In this document: positions 44,531 through 53,929 of the stretch, in pieces
How positions within the stretch are numbered: position 1 is the stretch's first letter
How the letters are laid out: the number at the start of each line of letters is the position of its first letter
DNA from: QZLE01 sp033852135
GTDB taxonomy: Bacteria > Pseudomonadota > Gammaproteobacteria > QZLD01
Reading direction: 5' to 3'
Length of the DNA: 64,000 nucleotides
Assembly: GCA_033852135.1 (NCBI GenBank)
Contig: JAWSVB010000004.1
Span: 186,001-250,000 of the forward strand
The notes under the pieces: generated by a model
Databases searched by the model: none
What the model was told of the DNA's origin: nothing
Seen by the model: only the letters and a program-made list of their open reading frames with translations
Translations under genes and position numbers: made by a program

Positions 44531-45100
44531 TTATTTGCCTGCATCATTTAAGGTAAGTACCGCATCACGAAGTTTGCAACGCTTCCCTGTCCTCACTCTT
44601 TCAACCAGTTCTATCTTTGTGCCATCAATATTTGTTATTTCCCCAGAATTTTGTCCTAAGTACTCACCATTTTTAAGTCTATGCACTGTACCCTCTGGGG
44701 ATCGAATTAGAGCCCACATAGAGTCATCCTGAGCCATGCTTCCAACCATCATTAATGAATCAAGAGTATACCCTTCTAGCAACTCCCTTGGCCTATCAGG
44801 ATCAGGACAAAACTTACTATTGATACTTGGATCGTCTATCTTCTCAATTATTGGACCACCACCTATCTTTATAACTTTAAAAGGATCGGCAATCCCCTCC
44901 ATTGAATAAAGAACTTTTTCAATCGGTTTTATCTTTGGTGGTGAGCTGATCTTCCCCCCAGGGCGGGACTTAATATCTTCAATTTGCTTACGTAAGTCTT
45001 CATTATCACCCCCACCAAAACATCCGCTTAATAAGAACACTGAGCAAATTAAAAATAAGATTGTAATTTCCTTGATAATTTTTTCCACTTGATATATCAC
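44531..45100 (-). CDS. pilP: Type IV pilus lipoprotein PilP
   Basis: A 189-aa lipoprotein linking the inner-membrane PilMNO complex to PilQ. The lipobox is at about residue 27 (LICSVFLLSGCFGGG). The family C-terminal domain contains YTLDSLMMVGSMAQDDSMWALIRSPEGTVHRLKNGEYLGQNSGEI. Start is a GTG at 45100, with GGGGGAG 5 bp upstream inside the end of pilO; the two genes are 2 bp apart. Confidence 0.95.
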   Translation of the reverse strand: MIYQVEKIIKEITILFLICSVFLLSGCFGGGDNEDLRKQIEDIKSRPGGKISSPPKIKPIEKVLYSMEGIADPFKVIKIGGGPIIEKIDDPSINSKFCPDPDRPRELLEGYTLDSLMMVGSMAQDDSMWALIRSPEGTVHRLKNGEYLGQNSGEITNIDGTKIELVERVRTGKRCKLRDAVLTLNDAGK

Positions 45101-45102
45101 GA

Positions 45103-45687
45103 CTACTCCCCCTTATCTCTATATCTATAGGTTTTCGCCTTGACACTCATAGAAAGCTTACCGCCACCTTTTCCGCTTCCGATTGAAAAATCCTGCAAGG
45201 TAACAATCCTTGGCAGTGCAGCTATACCACTAACAAACATACCAAACTCATGAAAATCGCCATGCAATTTTAATGAAATTGGCAATTCAACATATTCCTC
45301 TTTTGTTTTTTCATCTTCTGGCTTAACCAGATCAAATTCAAGAGCACTTGCAGCACCAGTCTGCGAAATATCACGCACAAATGACTCAACTTCAATCTTA
45401 GTTGGCAAACGACTTATCATGTCGTCAAACATCTCTTCCATAATAGCCAGCTGTTTCTTAAGTTCATCAAGGTTTGCCGCCTTAACCTGCTTCTTTTTAA
45501 ACTCTGCAATTTTTTCAGCTTCCAGAGCTACAACCTTATCCAACTCTTTCGACTGCTCTTGCCAGTCAAAATGCCATGCAGCCCCTAATGCAGCCCCGAA
45601 CAACACCAACCAAATGATCACCTTAGCTGGAAGGGGCCAGTTGCCTATATTACTTAATTCCAGGTTATTTAATTCAGAAAGATCCAC
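45103..45687 (-). CDS. pilO: Type IV pilus inner-membrane protein PilO
   Basis: 194 aa. A transmembrane helix (about 22-40, KVIIWLVLFGAALGAAWHF) is followed by a coiled coil (SKELDKVVALEAEKIAEFKKKQ) and a ferredoxin-like C-terminal domain (ELPISLKLHGDFHEFGMFVSGIAALPRIVTLQDFSIG). Forms heterodimers with PilN. Start is a GTG, with AAGG nine bases upstream. Lies between pilN and pilP. Confidence 0.95.
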   Translation of the reverse strand: MDLSELNNLELSNIGNWPLPAKVIIWLVLFGAALGAAWHFDWQEQSKELDKVVALEAEKIAEFKKKQVKAANLDELKKQLAIMEEMFDDMISRLPTKIEVESFVRDISQTGAASALEFDLVKPEDEKTKEEYVELPISLKLHGDFHEFGMFVSGIAALPRIVTLQDFSIGSGKGGGKLSMSVKAKTYRYRDKGE

Positions 45688-45729
45688 TATCTAGTACCTT
45701 CAAATTGTATTATTAGATCGCTACTGCGA

Positions 45730-46290
45730 CTATTCATCCTCATTTTTTTTCTTTTCCGCCTGCTTCACCTGCAAGGTAAAGAGAAACTGTTTATATTTAC
45801 CAGTACTCTTAGCAGTAATCACCTTAAGCTTCGGCACATCAAACACCGGCGACCTATCTAGATTCTCCATATACTCTGAAACCCTAGATTGCGAAAGGGC
45901 AACGCCCTTTATTGTTAGCTGCCTGCCTTTTTGCTGAAAACTCTCTATATAAACCTCTTTAGGTACGGTCCGTATAAACTCATTAAATAAACGCACCGCT
46001 TCAGGTCTACCAGATTGCAGCCCTTCAATTACACCGATTCTTGCTTCTAATTCATCCCGGCGCTCTTCAAGAATTTTGATCTCTTTAATCTTTTTATCAA
46101 CAATTTGAATCTCTCTATCCAACATTTTATTACGGGCATTTTGGTTTGATATCAACCCTAAATTAAACATATGGACACCAATACTAACCAACACAGCCAT
46201 AGCCAAGACCACCACCGTAAGCACAGCAAATTCTGTCTGTTTCTCTTTCCTCAGCTCTTCACGCCACGGTAATAAATTTATCTGGGTCAT
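45730..46290 (-). CDS. pilN: Type IV pilus inner-membrane protein PilN
   Basis: 186 aa. The conserved N-terminal PilM-binding motif INLLPWREELR is at residues 4-13, then a transmembrane helix (about 24-44), a coiled coil (about 50-90) and a ferredoxin-like domain (YIESFQQKGRQLTIKGVALSQSRVSEYMENLD). Its ATG overlaps the pilM stop (TAATG), implying coupled translation. Confidence 0.96.
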   Translation of the reverse strand: MTQINLLPWREELRKEKQTEFAVLTVVVLAMAVLVSIGVHMFNLGLISNQNARNKMLDREIQIVDKKIKEIKILEERRDELEARIGVIEGLQSGRPEAVRLFNEFIRTVPKEVYIESFQQKGRQLTIKGVALSQSRVSEYMENLDRSPVFDVPKLKVITAKSTGKYKQFLFTLQVKQAEKKKNEDE

Positions 46291-47357
46291 TAATCAAAAC
46301 TCCTTAAAGCCAAGCCACATGCAACCATCAAAGATGGCGCATCATTCGCTAATACCTGAGGTTTTATCTTTTTCGCCAATAACATAGAAGCGAAAGGATT
46401 AGCTATTGACGTTTCTGTTGCAATGCTTGGAGTTGATTCAATTAGTTCACCGATACCAGCTATAGACGCACTTCCGCCTGCCAGAACGATATGATCTACA
46501 TTTCCATGCTGATTATTTGCAAAGAAAAATTGCAGCGATCTAACGACCTGCTGTACCAACGTCTCCTTGAATGGTTCTAACACTTCAAATTCATAGTTAT
46601 CAGGAAGTCCACCTTGACGCTTTGCTATCCCAGCTTCTTCATATGACAACCCGTAACGGCGCATTATCTCTTCAGTAAGTTGTCTACCACCAAAAACCTG
46701 CTCACGCGTATAAACAATACTATTATCATGCATAATATTCAGAGTGGTAACTGTTGCACCAATATCAATTACAGCTACTGTTTGTTCAGCACCTTGCTTT
46801 GGAAGTTGTTCAGCAATCAAAGAGAATGCATTCTCCATAGCGTAACTTTCAACATCTACAATTTTTGCAGCTAGGCCAGCGCTCTCTAAAGCGTCTCGCC
46901 TGATGTCTACATTTTCATCCCTGCAAGCAACCAGTAAAACATCTACATTATCTGGATTGCCCTCTGAAGGACCTATAACCTCAAAGTCCAAAGCAACCTC
47001 ATCAAGAGGGTAAGGAACATACTGATCAGCCTGAAGCTCAATATTTGCCTGCATCTCAGATTCATTTGTATTTGCCGGCATACTGATTATTTTATTTATG
47101 GAAGCAGATCCCGGAACTGCAACTGCAGCATGCTTTGCTTTGGTTCCAGATCTTTTTACTGCTCGACGAATACTTTCCGACACAGCTTCAACATCAGAGA
47201 TATTTTTCTCAACCACCGCCGAAGCTGGCAAAGGCTCCACTGCATAACTTTCTACACAAAACTTTTTATCCGTCTTGCGAAGCTCAATTAATTTCACAGC
47301 CGTTGAACTGATATCAATCCCCAATAGAGTAGGAGATTTCTTAGCGAATAGGGGCAC
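46290..47357 (-). CDS. pilM: Type IV pilus assembly protein PilM
   Basis: A 355-aa FtsA/actin-like cytoplasmic protein that binds the PilN N-terminus. Motifs: LLGIDISSTAVKLIELRK (phosphate-1), AVAVPGSASINKIISMP, AVIDIGATVTTLNIMHD (phosphate-2) and IVLAGGSASIAGIGELIE (adenosine). Start is a GTG preceded by AAGGAACAAAA. Heads the pil operon, divergent to mrcA as in other gammaproteobacteria. Confidence 0.97.
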   Translation of the reverse strand: MPLFAKKSPTLLGIDISSTAVKLIELRKTDKKFCVESYAVEPLPASAVVEKNISDVEAVSESIRRAVKRSGTKAKHAAVAVPGSASINKIISMPANTNESEMQANIELQADQYVPYPLDEVALDFEVIGPSEGNPDNVDVLLVACRDENVDIRRDALESAGLAAKIVDVESYAMENAFSLIAEQLPKQGAEQTVAVIDIGATVTTLNIMHDNSIVYTREQVFGGRQLTEEIMRRYGLSYEEAGIAKRQGGLPDNYEFEVLEPFKETLVQQVVRSLQFFFANNQHGNVDHIVLAGGSASIAGIGELIESTPSIATETSIANPFASMLLAKKIKPQVLANDAPSLMVACGLALRSFD

Positions 47358-47611
47358 TTTTGTTCCTTTTTTTTCTTATCTTACTAGGATTTTGTTAATT
47401 TTCCTTATTAATAGCATTAAATAACAGTCTCTAATAGATATCAAGCTACAAAACGAAATATTTAAGGTAAATACAATATTTCATTCGAAACTATTAAGCA
47501 TAAAACGTGTCTACAGCCTTTTTATTTAACGACTAAATACCAAATACTTAGAAATTCTGCTATTTTCTAACATCCACACTTAAAGTTAATTCTAGTAAAA
47601 GAAACCCAAAT
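47358..47611. promoter_or_regulatory. Divergent promoter region pilM / mrcA
   Basis: 254 bp of AT-rich DNA between the starts of two divergent genes. It must hold promoters for both pilMNOPQ and mrcA. No strong hexamer pair or palindrome could be fixed by eye. Confidence 0.45.
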
Positions 47612-50083
47612 ATGAAGTTTTTTTACCGTTTGCTCAAATATTTTATGTTTTTATCTTTAACCTGCTCCCTTATCGGAGGGGTATTATTATATGCTGCCTA
47701 CCTATATATCGAGCCGGACCTTCCTGCGGTAGACAAATTAAAAGACATTAAACTATCCGTTCCCTTGAGAGTTTTTACCTACGACAACAAACTAATTGGA
47801 GAGTTTGGCAAAAAAAGACGCGCCCCACTTAAGTACTCTGAAATTCCCCCCCAAGTAATTAATGCCTTTCTTTCTGCCGAAGATGAGCGTTTTTTCACTC
47901 ACCCAGGAGTTGATTACCAAGGCATCCTACGTGCGGTATGGCATATTATCAAAACAGGTGAAAAAGGATCAGGGGGAAGCACGATCACCATGCAGGTTGC
48001 TAGAAACTTCTTCCTATCTAATGAAAAAACTTACATTCGCAAATTAAAAGAGATATTCCTATCTTTAAAAATTGAAGAAGAATTTAAAAAACCACAAATT
48101 ATTGAACTCTACCTAAATCGAATTTTTCTTGGGAACCGAGCATATGGAATTGGTGCAGCTGCCCAAGTTTATTATGGTAAATCAGTTGAGAATCTATCCA
48201 TTGAGCAAATAGCTATGATAGCAGGCTTGCCTAAAGCTCCATCAGCAAACAACCCTATATCCAACCCTGTTCGCGCAAAAAGACGACGTAGCTATGTTTT
48301 GCAACGCATGCTAAAACTTGATTATATATCTGAAGAGCAGTTTACTTACGCAAATAACCAACCCGTTTCCGCCAAATTACACGGACAGGCAACCGAAGCT
48401 GAATCTCCATATATTGCTGAAATGGTACGCAACGAGGCAATCAAAAGATTTGGAAACTCAGCCTACACCCAAGGTTATAAAATCTATACAACCATTGATT
48501 CCAAACTCCAAATTAATGCACAAAACGCTCTAAGAACAGCATTAACCAACTATGACATACGTCATGGCTACAAAGGCCCTGAAGCTAAAATTGAGCACAT
48601 TAATGACAAAAGTGAAGAAGAATTAGGCTCCATTACTGCTGATTATGGTTCTGTTGGCAACCTGTTACCTGCAGTTGTTACCGAAATTGATGATTTATCC
48701 GCCACTGCATTCCTAGCTGATGGTACAAAGGCGAGAATAGAGTTAGAAGAATTGAAGTGGGCTAGAAAATATCTTTCCGACAATTCCAGAGGCCCAAAAA
48801 TCAAGAAACCTTCCGACATCCTATCTATTGGCGACCTGATACGGGTACGCAAAGACACTAGAATAATAGATGAGGTACAAACACCCTTCTACGCATTAGC
48901 ACAAGTGCCTGAGGTATCAGGAGCCTTTGTAGCAATGAAGCCTAATAATGGCGCCATCCTAGCTTTAGTTGGCGGATTTGATTATTACACCAGCAAATTT
49001 AACCGTGTAACTCAAGCAAAACGCCAGCCTGGGTCTGGCATCAAACCATTCATCTATTCTGCAGCATTAAAGAAAGGTTACTCAACTGCATCATTAATCA
49101 ACGATGCACCTGTAGTATTTGAAGATTCTGCCCTAGAAAACACATGGCGTCCTGAGAACTACTCTGGACATTTTTATGGCCCAACCAGACTTAGAAACGC
49201 CCTTACATTCTCCCGCAACCTTGTATCCATAAGGCTTCTGCGCTCAATTGGAACCAATTACGGCATAAAACACCTTAAGCAATTTGGTTTTGAAGAAAAA
49301 CAACTTCCCAAAGATCTATCCTTAGCACTTGGCAGCGCCAGCGTAACCCCACTTGAGATGGTATCTAGCTACTCAGTTATTGCCAATGGTGGCTACCAAG
49401 TTGAACCATATTTCATCGATAGAATTGAAGATAGTGATGGCAATACTATTTACAGCGCTGCCCCTCTTACGGTATGCAGCAACTGCCATCTGAATAAAGC
49501 CCAAGATGACTATAATATTTCTGAGCTAGAAAACAGCATCGCCTCTTTTGCTAAAAACATAGCCCCTCGGGCCGTTGATGAGCGTAACATCTATCTATTG
49601 ACCAGTATGATGCGTGATGTTGTAAAAAGAGGCACGGCCAGAAAAGCTTTAGTGCTTAAAAGGGGTGATTTAGCAGGAAAAACCGGCACCACTAACGATC
49701 AACGCGACGCTTGGTTTAACGGTTTTAACCAAGATATTGCTGCGACAGCATGGGTTGGTTTTGACAAAATTCGCTCTCTTGGCAATAGAGAAACTGGCGG
49801 TAAAGCTGCGCTCCCTATCTGGATCGATTTTATGCGTTATGCCCTTAATGGAAAACCTGAAACGCCTCTTAAGCAACCTTCAGGAATTGTCACGGTAAGA
49901 ATTGATAAAAAAACTGGACTACAAACCAATGCTTCTAACCCCAATGCAATGTTCGAGATTTTCCGCACCGAAAATGTACCGCAAATGGATCAAAGCAACG
50001 ACTTAGAAGAACCTGATGCAGCAAATGATAGTAGCCAGACAATCACAAAACCTAATAAAGACGATGGTGAACACCTTTTCTAG
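47612..50083 (+). CDS. mrcA: Penicillin-binding protein 1A (bifunctional)
   Basis: Polymerises and cross-links peptidoglycan. 823 aa: N-terminal membrane anchor (about 9-31), glycosyltransferase domain with SAEDERFFTHPGVDYQGI (catalytic Glu) and GGSTITMQVARNFFLS, an OB-like insert (about 310-410), and the transpeptidase domain. Its catalytic Ser is in QPGSGIKPFIYSAA (SxxK as SGIK); SRN gives the SxN motif and KTGTTNDQRDAWF the KTG motif. Acidic tail. Divergent to pilM, the usual placement. Confidence 0.97.
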   Translation: MKFFYRLLKYFMFLSLTCSLIGGVLLYAAYLYIEPDLPAVDKLKDIKLSVPLRVFTYDNKLIGEFGKKRRAPLKYSEIPPQVINAFLSAEDERFFTHPGVDYQGILRAVWHIIKTGEKGSGGSTITMQVARNFFLSNEKTYIRKLKEIFLSLKIEEEFKKPQIIELYLNRIFLGNRAYGIGAAAQVYYGKSVENLSIEQIAMIAGLPKAPSANNPISNPVRAKRRRSYVLQRMLKLDYISEEQFTYANNQPVSAKLHGQATEAESPYIAEMVRNEAIKRFGNSAYTQGYKIYTTIDSKLQINAQNALRTALTNYDIRHGYKGPEAKIEHINDKSEEELGSITADYGSVGNLLPAVVTEIDDLSATAFLADGTKARIELEELKWARKYLSDNSRGPKIKKPSDILSIGDLIRVRKDTRIIDEVQTPFYALAQVPEVSGAFVAMKPNNGAILALVGGFDYYTSKFNRVTQAKRQPGSGIKPFIYSAALKKGYSTASLINDAPVVFEDSALENTWRPENYSGHFYGPTRLRNALTFSRNLVSIRLLRSIGTNYGIKHLKQFGFEEKQLPKDLSLALGSASVTPLEMVSSYSVIANGGYQVEPYFIDRIEDSDGNTIYSAAPLTVCSNCHLNKAQDDYNISELENSIASFAKNIAPRAVDERNIYLLTSMMRDVVKRGTARKALVLKRGDLAGKTGTTNDQRDAWFNGFNQDIAATAWVGFDKIRSLGNRETGGKAALPIWIDFMRYALNGKPETPLKQPSGIVTVRIDKKTGLQTNASNPNAMFEIFRTENVPQMDQSNDLEEPDAANDSSQTITKPNKDDGEHLF

Positions 50084-50101
50084 CCTTATCCATTTTATAA
50101 A

Positions 50102-50719
50102 ATGGCAGATCATATGAGAAACAAACTATATACAAAAGAAAAACATATGATTGCCTCTGAAGCAGCAAATTTAATAGTTGCCAAAGGAATATCTTTTGAA
50201 GCAGCCAAGCTCGAAGCATGCCGAAAGCTGAACATAACATCTAAGAAAAAAATTCCTCGAGATGCTGAAATTGAGGCGCTACTCATTGAGCGCTCTGAGC
50301 TATTCAACTACAAAAATATTAAAGACGAAACCAGCCTAAAAAACGTATATGAAACCACCATCAAGGCATTGGAGTTGTTTTCAAAGTTTCGCCCTAAAGC
50401 CACAGGAGCTGTTCTAACTGATATTTTTCACCAAAATAGCAGTATAGAATTACACCTATTTGCAGATACTATTGAAGATGTAGAACGCCTTCTGATAGAC
50501 CGCTCGATCCAATTTGAATTAATTGATAGAAAATATAAAGTTGCCAAGGGGAGCTGGGATACTTTTTATATTATCTCTTTTTTTGCAGGGGAAAATAACA
50601 TTAAATCAGTTATTTTTCTTAACGACAGCCCCTACAAAAATATTATAGAAACTGAAAGTGAAACCCCTTTGCAAAGAGTTTCACTTAAACAGTTTATAGA
50701 AAAAACTGGCCTAAGTTAG
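50102..50719 (+). CDS. Conserved protein of unknown function with nucleotidyltransferase-like segment
   Basis: 205 aa, soluble. The N-terminal 60 aa are helical (MIASEAANLIVAKGISFEAAKLEACRKL). In the middle, GAVLTDIFHQNSSIELHLFAD resembles the GS...SDIDL turn of the minimal nucleotidyltransferase fold, but the paired Asp residues are replaced (SSIEL), so catalysis is doubtful. The start is unsure: ATGs at 50102, 50114 and 50147 all lack a clear ribosome-binding site. Homologues seem common in proteobacteria, but I know no assigned function. It is 18 bp after mrcA, so probably co-transcribed. Confidence 0.75.
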   Translation: MADHMRNKLYTKEKHMIASEAANLIVAKGISFEAAKLEACRKLNITSKKKIPRDAEIEALLIERSELFNYKNIKDETSLKNVYETTIKALELFSKFRPKATGAVLTDIFHQNSSIELHLFADTIEDVERLLIDRSIQFELIDRKYKVAKGSWDTFYIISFFAGENNIKSVIFLNDSPYKNIIETESETPLQRVSLKQFIEKTGLS

Positions 50720-50732
50720 ACAGCTTAGGCCA
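50707..50732. terminator. Hairpin at the end of the gene after mrcA
   Basis: TGGCCTAAG and CTTAGGCCA (9 bp, perfect) with an 8-nt loop that contains the TAG stop codon. No U-run follows on either strand. It lies between convergent genes (the unknown and gltA). Confidence 0.5.
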
Positions 50733-50794
50733 AATCACTTGTACAGATAGCTATCTATTCATAAACCAACAAGCATCTTTTCTGTTATTTGAGA

Positions 50795-52096
50795 TCAATT
50801 AGTTCCGCGCTGAAACTCTTCAATATAATCTCTTTTTGCTGGCCCTCTATAGGTTTGTCTTGGTCTTGCAATCCTTTGATCAGGATCTGCAATCATCTCC
50901 ATCCATTGCGCGATCCAGCCCGGAGCCCTACCAATTGCAAACAACACCGTAAAGAAGCTAGAAGGGATATTTAAAGCCTTGTATATAAGTCCTGAATAGA
51001 AATCAACATTTGGATAAAGATTCCTCTCAATAAAATAATCGTCTTCAAGAGCTATCTCTTCCAAACGCATCGCCAATTCAAGCTTAGGATCATTTACACC
51101 TAGAGCCTCAAGAACCTCATGGCAAGTTTGACGAATAATAATTGCTCGTGGGTCATGGCTTTTATAAACCCTGTGCCCAAAGCCCATCAATCTGAATGGG
51201 TCGTCCTTATCTTTGGCCTTTTCCACATACTTTGGAATGTTCTCCACTGAACCAATCTCATCAAGCATATTGATCACAGCTTCATTTGCTCCACCATGAG
51301 CTGGCCCCCACAAAGCAGCACACCCAGAAGCAATTGCCGCAAAAGGGTTTGTACCGGTACTTCCTGCCATTCTCACCGTAGAAGTACTAGCATTTTGCTC
51401 ATGATCAGCATGCAGTATAAATAGTTGATCCAAGGCTTTTTCAGCTATTGGGTTGATCTCATATGCTTCAGTCGGAGTTGAAAAAAGCATATTAAGCAAA
51501 TTCCCTGAATAACTCAGTTTTGAATCTGGATATACTATCGGATGCCCCATCATATGCTTAAAGGCTGCACCAGCAATTGAAACCATTTTAGCGACAATTC
51601 TAGAAGCTATTTGCTCTCGATGAAAAGCATCTGAAATATCAATACGATCATGGTAGAAAGCAGAAAGTGATCCCACAACTGCTGTAAGCATTGCCATTGG
51701 GTGCGCATCATAATGAAAACCATTGAAAAAATTCAATATCCCTTGATTAAGGATCATGTTCTTACTGATATTATGTTTAAAATCTTCCAGGTTCTCTTTC
51801 ATCGGTAATACTCGATGAATAAGCAGGTAAACCACTTCTAAAAAGGAACTTCTCTCAGCCAACTGTTCAATAGGATAGCCTCGATGCAACAAGACCCCTT
51901 TTTCTCCATCGATAAAGGTGATTTTACTCTGACAACTTGCTGTAGAAGTAAATGCTGGGTCATAAGTAAAGTAGCCAAACTCTTTATACAAACTACCAAT
52001 TTCAACAACGCTTGGCCCATGAACACTATCTCTAATTGGGAAATCAGCGCTCTTACCAGTAACATTATCCGTCATAGTTACAGTTTTATTACTCAT
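50795..52096 (-). CDS. gltA: Citrate synthase (type II, hexameric)
   Basis: Condenses oxaloacetate and acetyl-CoA. 433 aa from the ATG at 52096, which has GGAGG 5 bp upstream; the frame opens 4 codons earlier at a TTG. N-terminal beta domain (YTYDPAFTSTASCQSKITFIDGEKGVLLHRGYPIEQLAE), LHADHEQNASTSTVRMAGSTG with one catalytic His, ALWGPAHGGANEAVINML and GFGHRVYKSHDPRA with the second His. Type II (NADH-regulated) by length and N-terminal region. No other TCA gene is adjacent. Confidence 0.97.
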   Translation of the reverse strand: MSNKTVTMTDNVTGKSADFPIRDSVHGPSVVEIGSLYKEFGYFTYDPAFTSTASCQSKITFIDGEKGVLLHRGYPIEQLAERSSFLEVVYLLIHRVLPMKENLEDFKHNISKNMILNQGILNFFNGFHYDAHPMAMLTAVVGSLSAFYHDRIDISDAFHREQIASRIVAKMVSIAGAAFKHMMGHPIVYPDSKLSYSGNLLNMLFSTPTEAYEINPIAEKALDQLFILHADHEQNASTSTVRMAGSTGTNPFAAIASGCAALWGPAHGGANEAVINMLDEIGSVENIPKYVEKAKDKDDPFRLMGFGHRVYKSHDPRAIIIRQTCHEVLEALGVNDPKLELAMRLEEIALEDDYFIERNLYPNVDFYSGLIYKALNIPSSFFTVLFAIGRAPGWIAQWMEMIADPDQRIARPRQTYRGPAKRDYIEEFQRGTN

Positions 52097-52243
52097 AATT
52101 ACCTCCAATATACATTTACTTGCTTAATCCGCTCTATTCTTCGCAATAGGGTATGGCACAAAAAAACCTCTCCGCGAGAAGATTATAGAACAATTTAGGG
52201 AATTAAAAATTATAGCGTGCAGCCAAAAGCAGGCATAAAAAAC

Positions 52244-52273
52244 TAAGGCGCAACCTTTCATAGTAGCGCCTTA
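52244..52273 (-). terminator. Intrinsic terminator of rpmE2
   Basis: On the minus strand TAAGGCGC, a 14-nt loop and GCGCCTTA are followed by GTTTTTTA. It is 20 bp beyond the rpmE2 stop. Confidence 0.88.
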
Positions 52274-52293
52274 TATTTCTCTGATAAGAGAAA

Positions 52294-52545
52294 TTATTTA
52301 GATACTTTTGTGTACCTTTTGCGGAATCTGTCAACACGTCCACCTGTATCAACAATACGCTGTTGACCAGTAAAGAATGGATGAGTTTTGCTTGAGATTT
52401 CAACCTTCACTAATGGATATTCGTTTCCGTCTTCCCATTTGATAGTGTCTTTTGTCTCAATAGTTGAGCGTGTAAGAAAAGCAAAGTCCGCAGCGATATC
52501 CTGGAAAACAACTTCTCTATAGTTAGGATGTATACCTTCTTTCAT
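52294..52545 (-). CDS. rpmE2: Ribosomal protein L31, type B (cysteine-free)
   Basis: 83 aa. Start MKEGIHPNYREVVFQD and the end VDTGGRVDRFRKRY match L31; the middle SSKTHPFFTGQQ is the type B insertion. There are no cysteines, so it lacks the zinc ribbon of type A L31. In many bacteria the zinc-free paralogue is repressed by Zur and replaces the zinc form under zinc limitation; whether a second L31 exists here is not known. A 464-bp non-coding gap lies upstream. Confidence 0.96.
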   Translation of the reverse strand: MKEGIHPNYREVVFQDIAADFAFLTRSTIETKDTIKWEDGNEYPLVKVEISSKTHPFFTGQQRIVDTGGRVDRFRKRYTKVSK

Positions 52546-53009
52546 AGTCTTTTATCCAACAACAATATGTTCGTTAATTTCTGGCCTACATTAAAACAAT
52601 CAAGGCCTGAGAATGTTAGCCGCCGAATGTTATAGATATTTGGCAGCTATGGCAAGTTAAATTATTCTATAACTCAAGGCACGACTAAAGAAATATGGAT
52701 CGAATAGCCTGGCATAAACAACCAAAAATCATTGTAAAAACTGCTTCTTAGCACCAACACTACAATCACTATCAATTCAGAAAAACTTTTCAACGACTAG
52801 CCCTAAGTGCATTTGCACGGGTAAAACTCAATTTATTGATATCGATTTTGCAAATATTACACCCAGATTACAAAAGTTAGGGTGAAAGCTGGAACAAAAT
52901 CACCTATAAATATAAGTAGTGCATATAAAGATTATTCCGAGCATTGTCCGATTAAAAATTAAAATCTCTATTATATTGCTCTACCTATTAATCACTAGGA
53001 GTAACCGCC
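52546..53009. other. Intergenic region between divergent rpmE2 and HDOD genes
   Basis: 464 bp, AT-rich, without a convincing gene. It must hold both promoters. GAATGTTATA at about 52614-52640 looks like half a Zur box upstream of rpmE2, but the second half is poor. No repeats or strong hairpins. Confidence 0.45.
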
Positions 53010-53855
53010 ATGGAACGGGAACACGAAAAACACATCACCAAACTAATTAATGACATTCAAAGTCATAAAATAACCCTTCCATCACTTCCTGAAGTAGCTG
53101 TTAAGGTAAGAAAATTTGTCGATGATCCTGAAATGGGCATTGCACAGCTATCAAAAGCGATAAGCACCGATCCTGCTCTTGCAGCAAGGTTATTGCAAGT
53201 AGCAAACAGTCCATTTTTTCGCTGTATGACTCCATCATCAAATCTAAATAACGCTATCGGCAGACTTGGCGGCGTATGCGTACGCAACATTGTCACTAGC
53301 CTTGTGATGGCTCAGCTATATAAAACCAACATCTCTGGAGAGATTAAGTCCTATATGAAAGGGCTTTGGGAACATTCAACATCAGTAGCCGCTTACTGTA
53401 ACGTTATTGCTAGAAAGTTCACATCTTTAGACGCAGAAGAAGCGATGCTAGCAGGGCTTGTTCACAACATAGGCTCTTTGCCAATTCTAACCGCAGCAAG
53501 TAACGACACAGAATTACTCGACGATTTCGATACAGTTAAAGACCTAATCACTGAATTTCACACCGATATTGGCAAAATAACTCTAGAAGAGTGGGGGTTT
53601 CCTGAAACATTAATTCAAGCTGTATTTGAACACGAAAACCTTGATAGAGAACACGAAGGCCCAGCAGATTTGATTGACGTAGTAATGGTCAGCAGCCTGC
53701 ACGCTACTTTAGGCAAAAAGAATCGACCTCAAACTCGCCCATGGGATGAGATACCTGCATTTAACGCATTAAACCTAACACCAGAAGAGAGCATTGATGC
53801 TATGATGGAAGCTAAAGATGAACTAAGCGCAATTCAAAAGCTCTTAAGTATGTAA
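53010..53855 (+). CDS. HDOD-domain protein
   Basis: 281 aa. An HDOD domain (about 20-215) with LPSLPEVAVKVRKFVDDPEMGIAQLSKAISTDPALAARLLQVANSPFF, GGVCVRNIVTSLVMAQLYK, and LWEHSTSVAAYCNVIAR followed by AMLAGLVHNIGSLPIL. The HD pair expected of phosphodiesterases is altered (VHNIG in place of LHDIG), as is normal for HDOD, so it is a signalling or protein-binding module rather than a hydrolase. No output domain is attached. GGAG precedes the ATG by 11 bases. Stand-alone gene. Confidence 0.9.
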   Translation: MEREHEKHITKLINDIQSHKITLPSLPEVAVKVRKFVDDPEMGIAQLSKAISTDPALAARLLQVANSPFFRCMTPSSNLNNAIGRLGGVCVRNIVTSLVMAQLYKTNISGEIKSYMKGLWEHSTSVAAYCNVIARKFTSLDAEEAMLAGLVHNIGSLPILTAASNDTELLDDFDTVKDLITEFHTDIGKITLEEWGFPETLIQAVFEHENLDREHEGPADLIDVVMVSSLHATLGKKNRPQTRPWDEIPAFNALNLTPEESIDAMMEAKDELSAIQKLLSM

Positions 53856-53929
53856 CCACAAAAAAACTAATGTCGTCATGCAATATAATAATTTAAACAA
53901 CGGGAAATCAATTTTAATCAGGTGCAGCT

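Noticed and set aside
52612..52640. Zur box upstream of rpmE2
   Set aside because: One good half-site only; kept as a weak note in the L31 finding rather than a feature.
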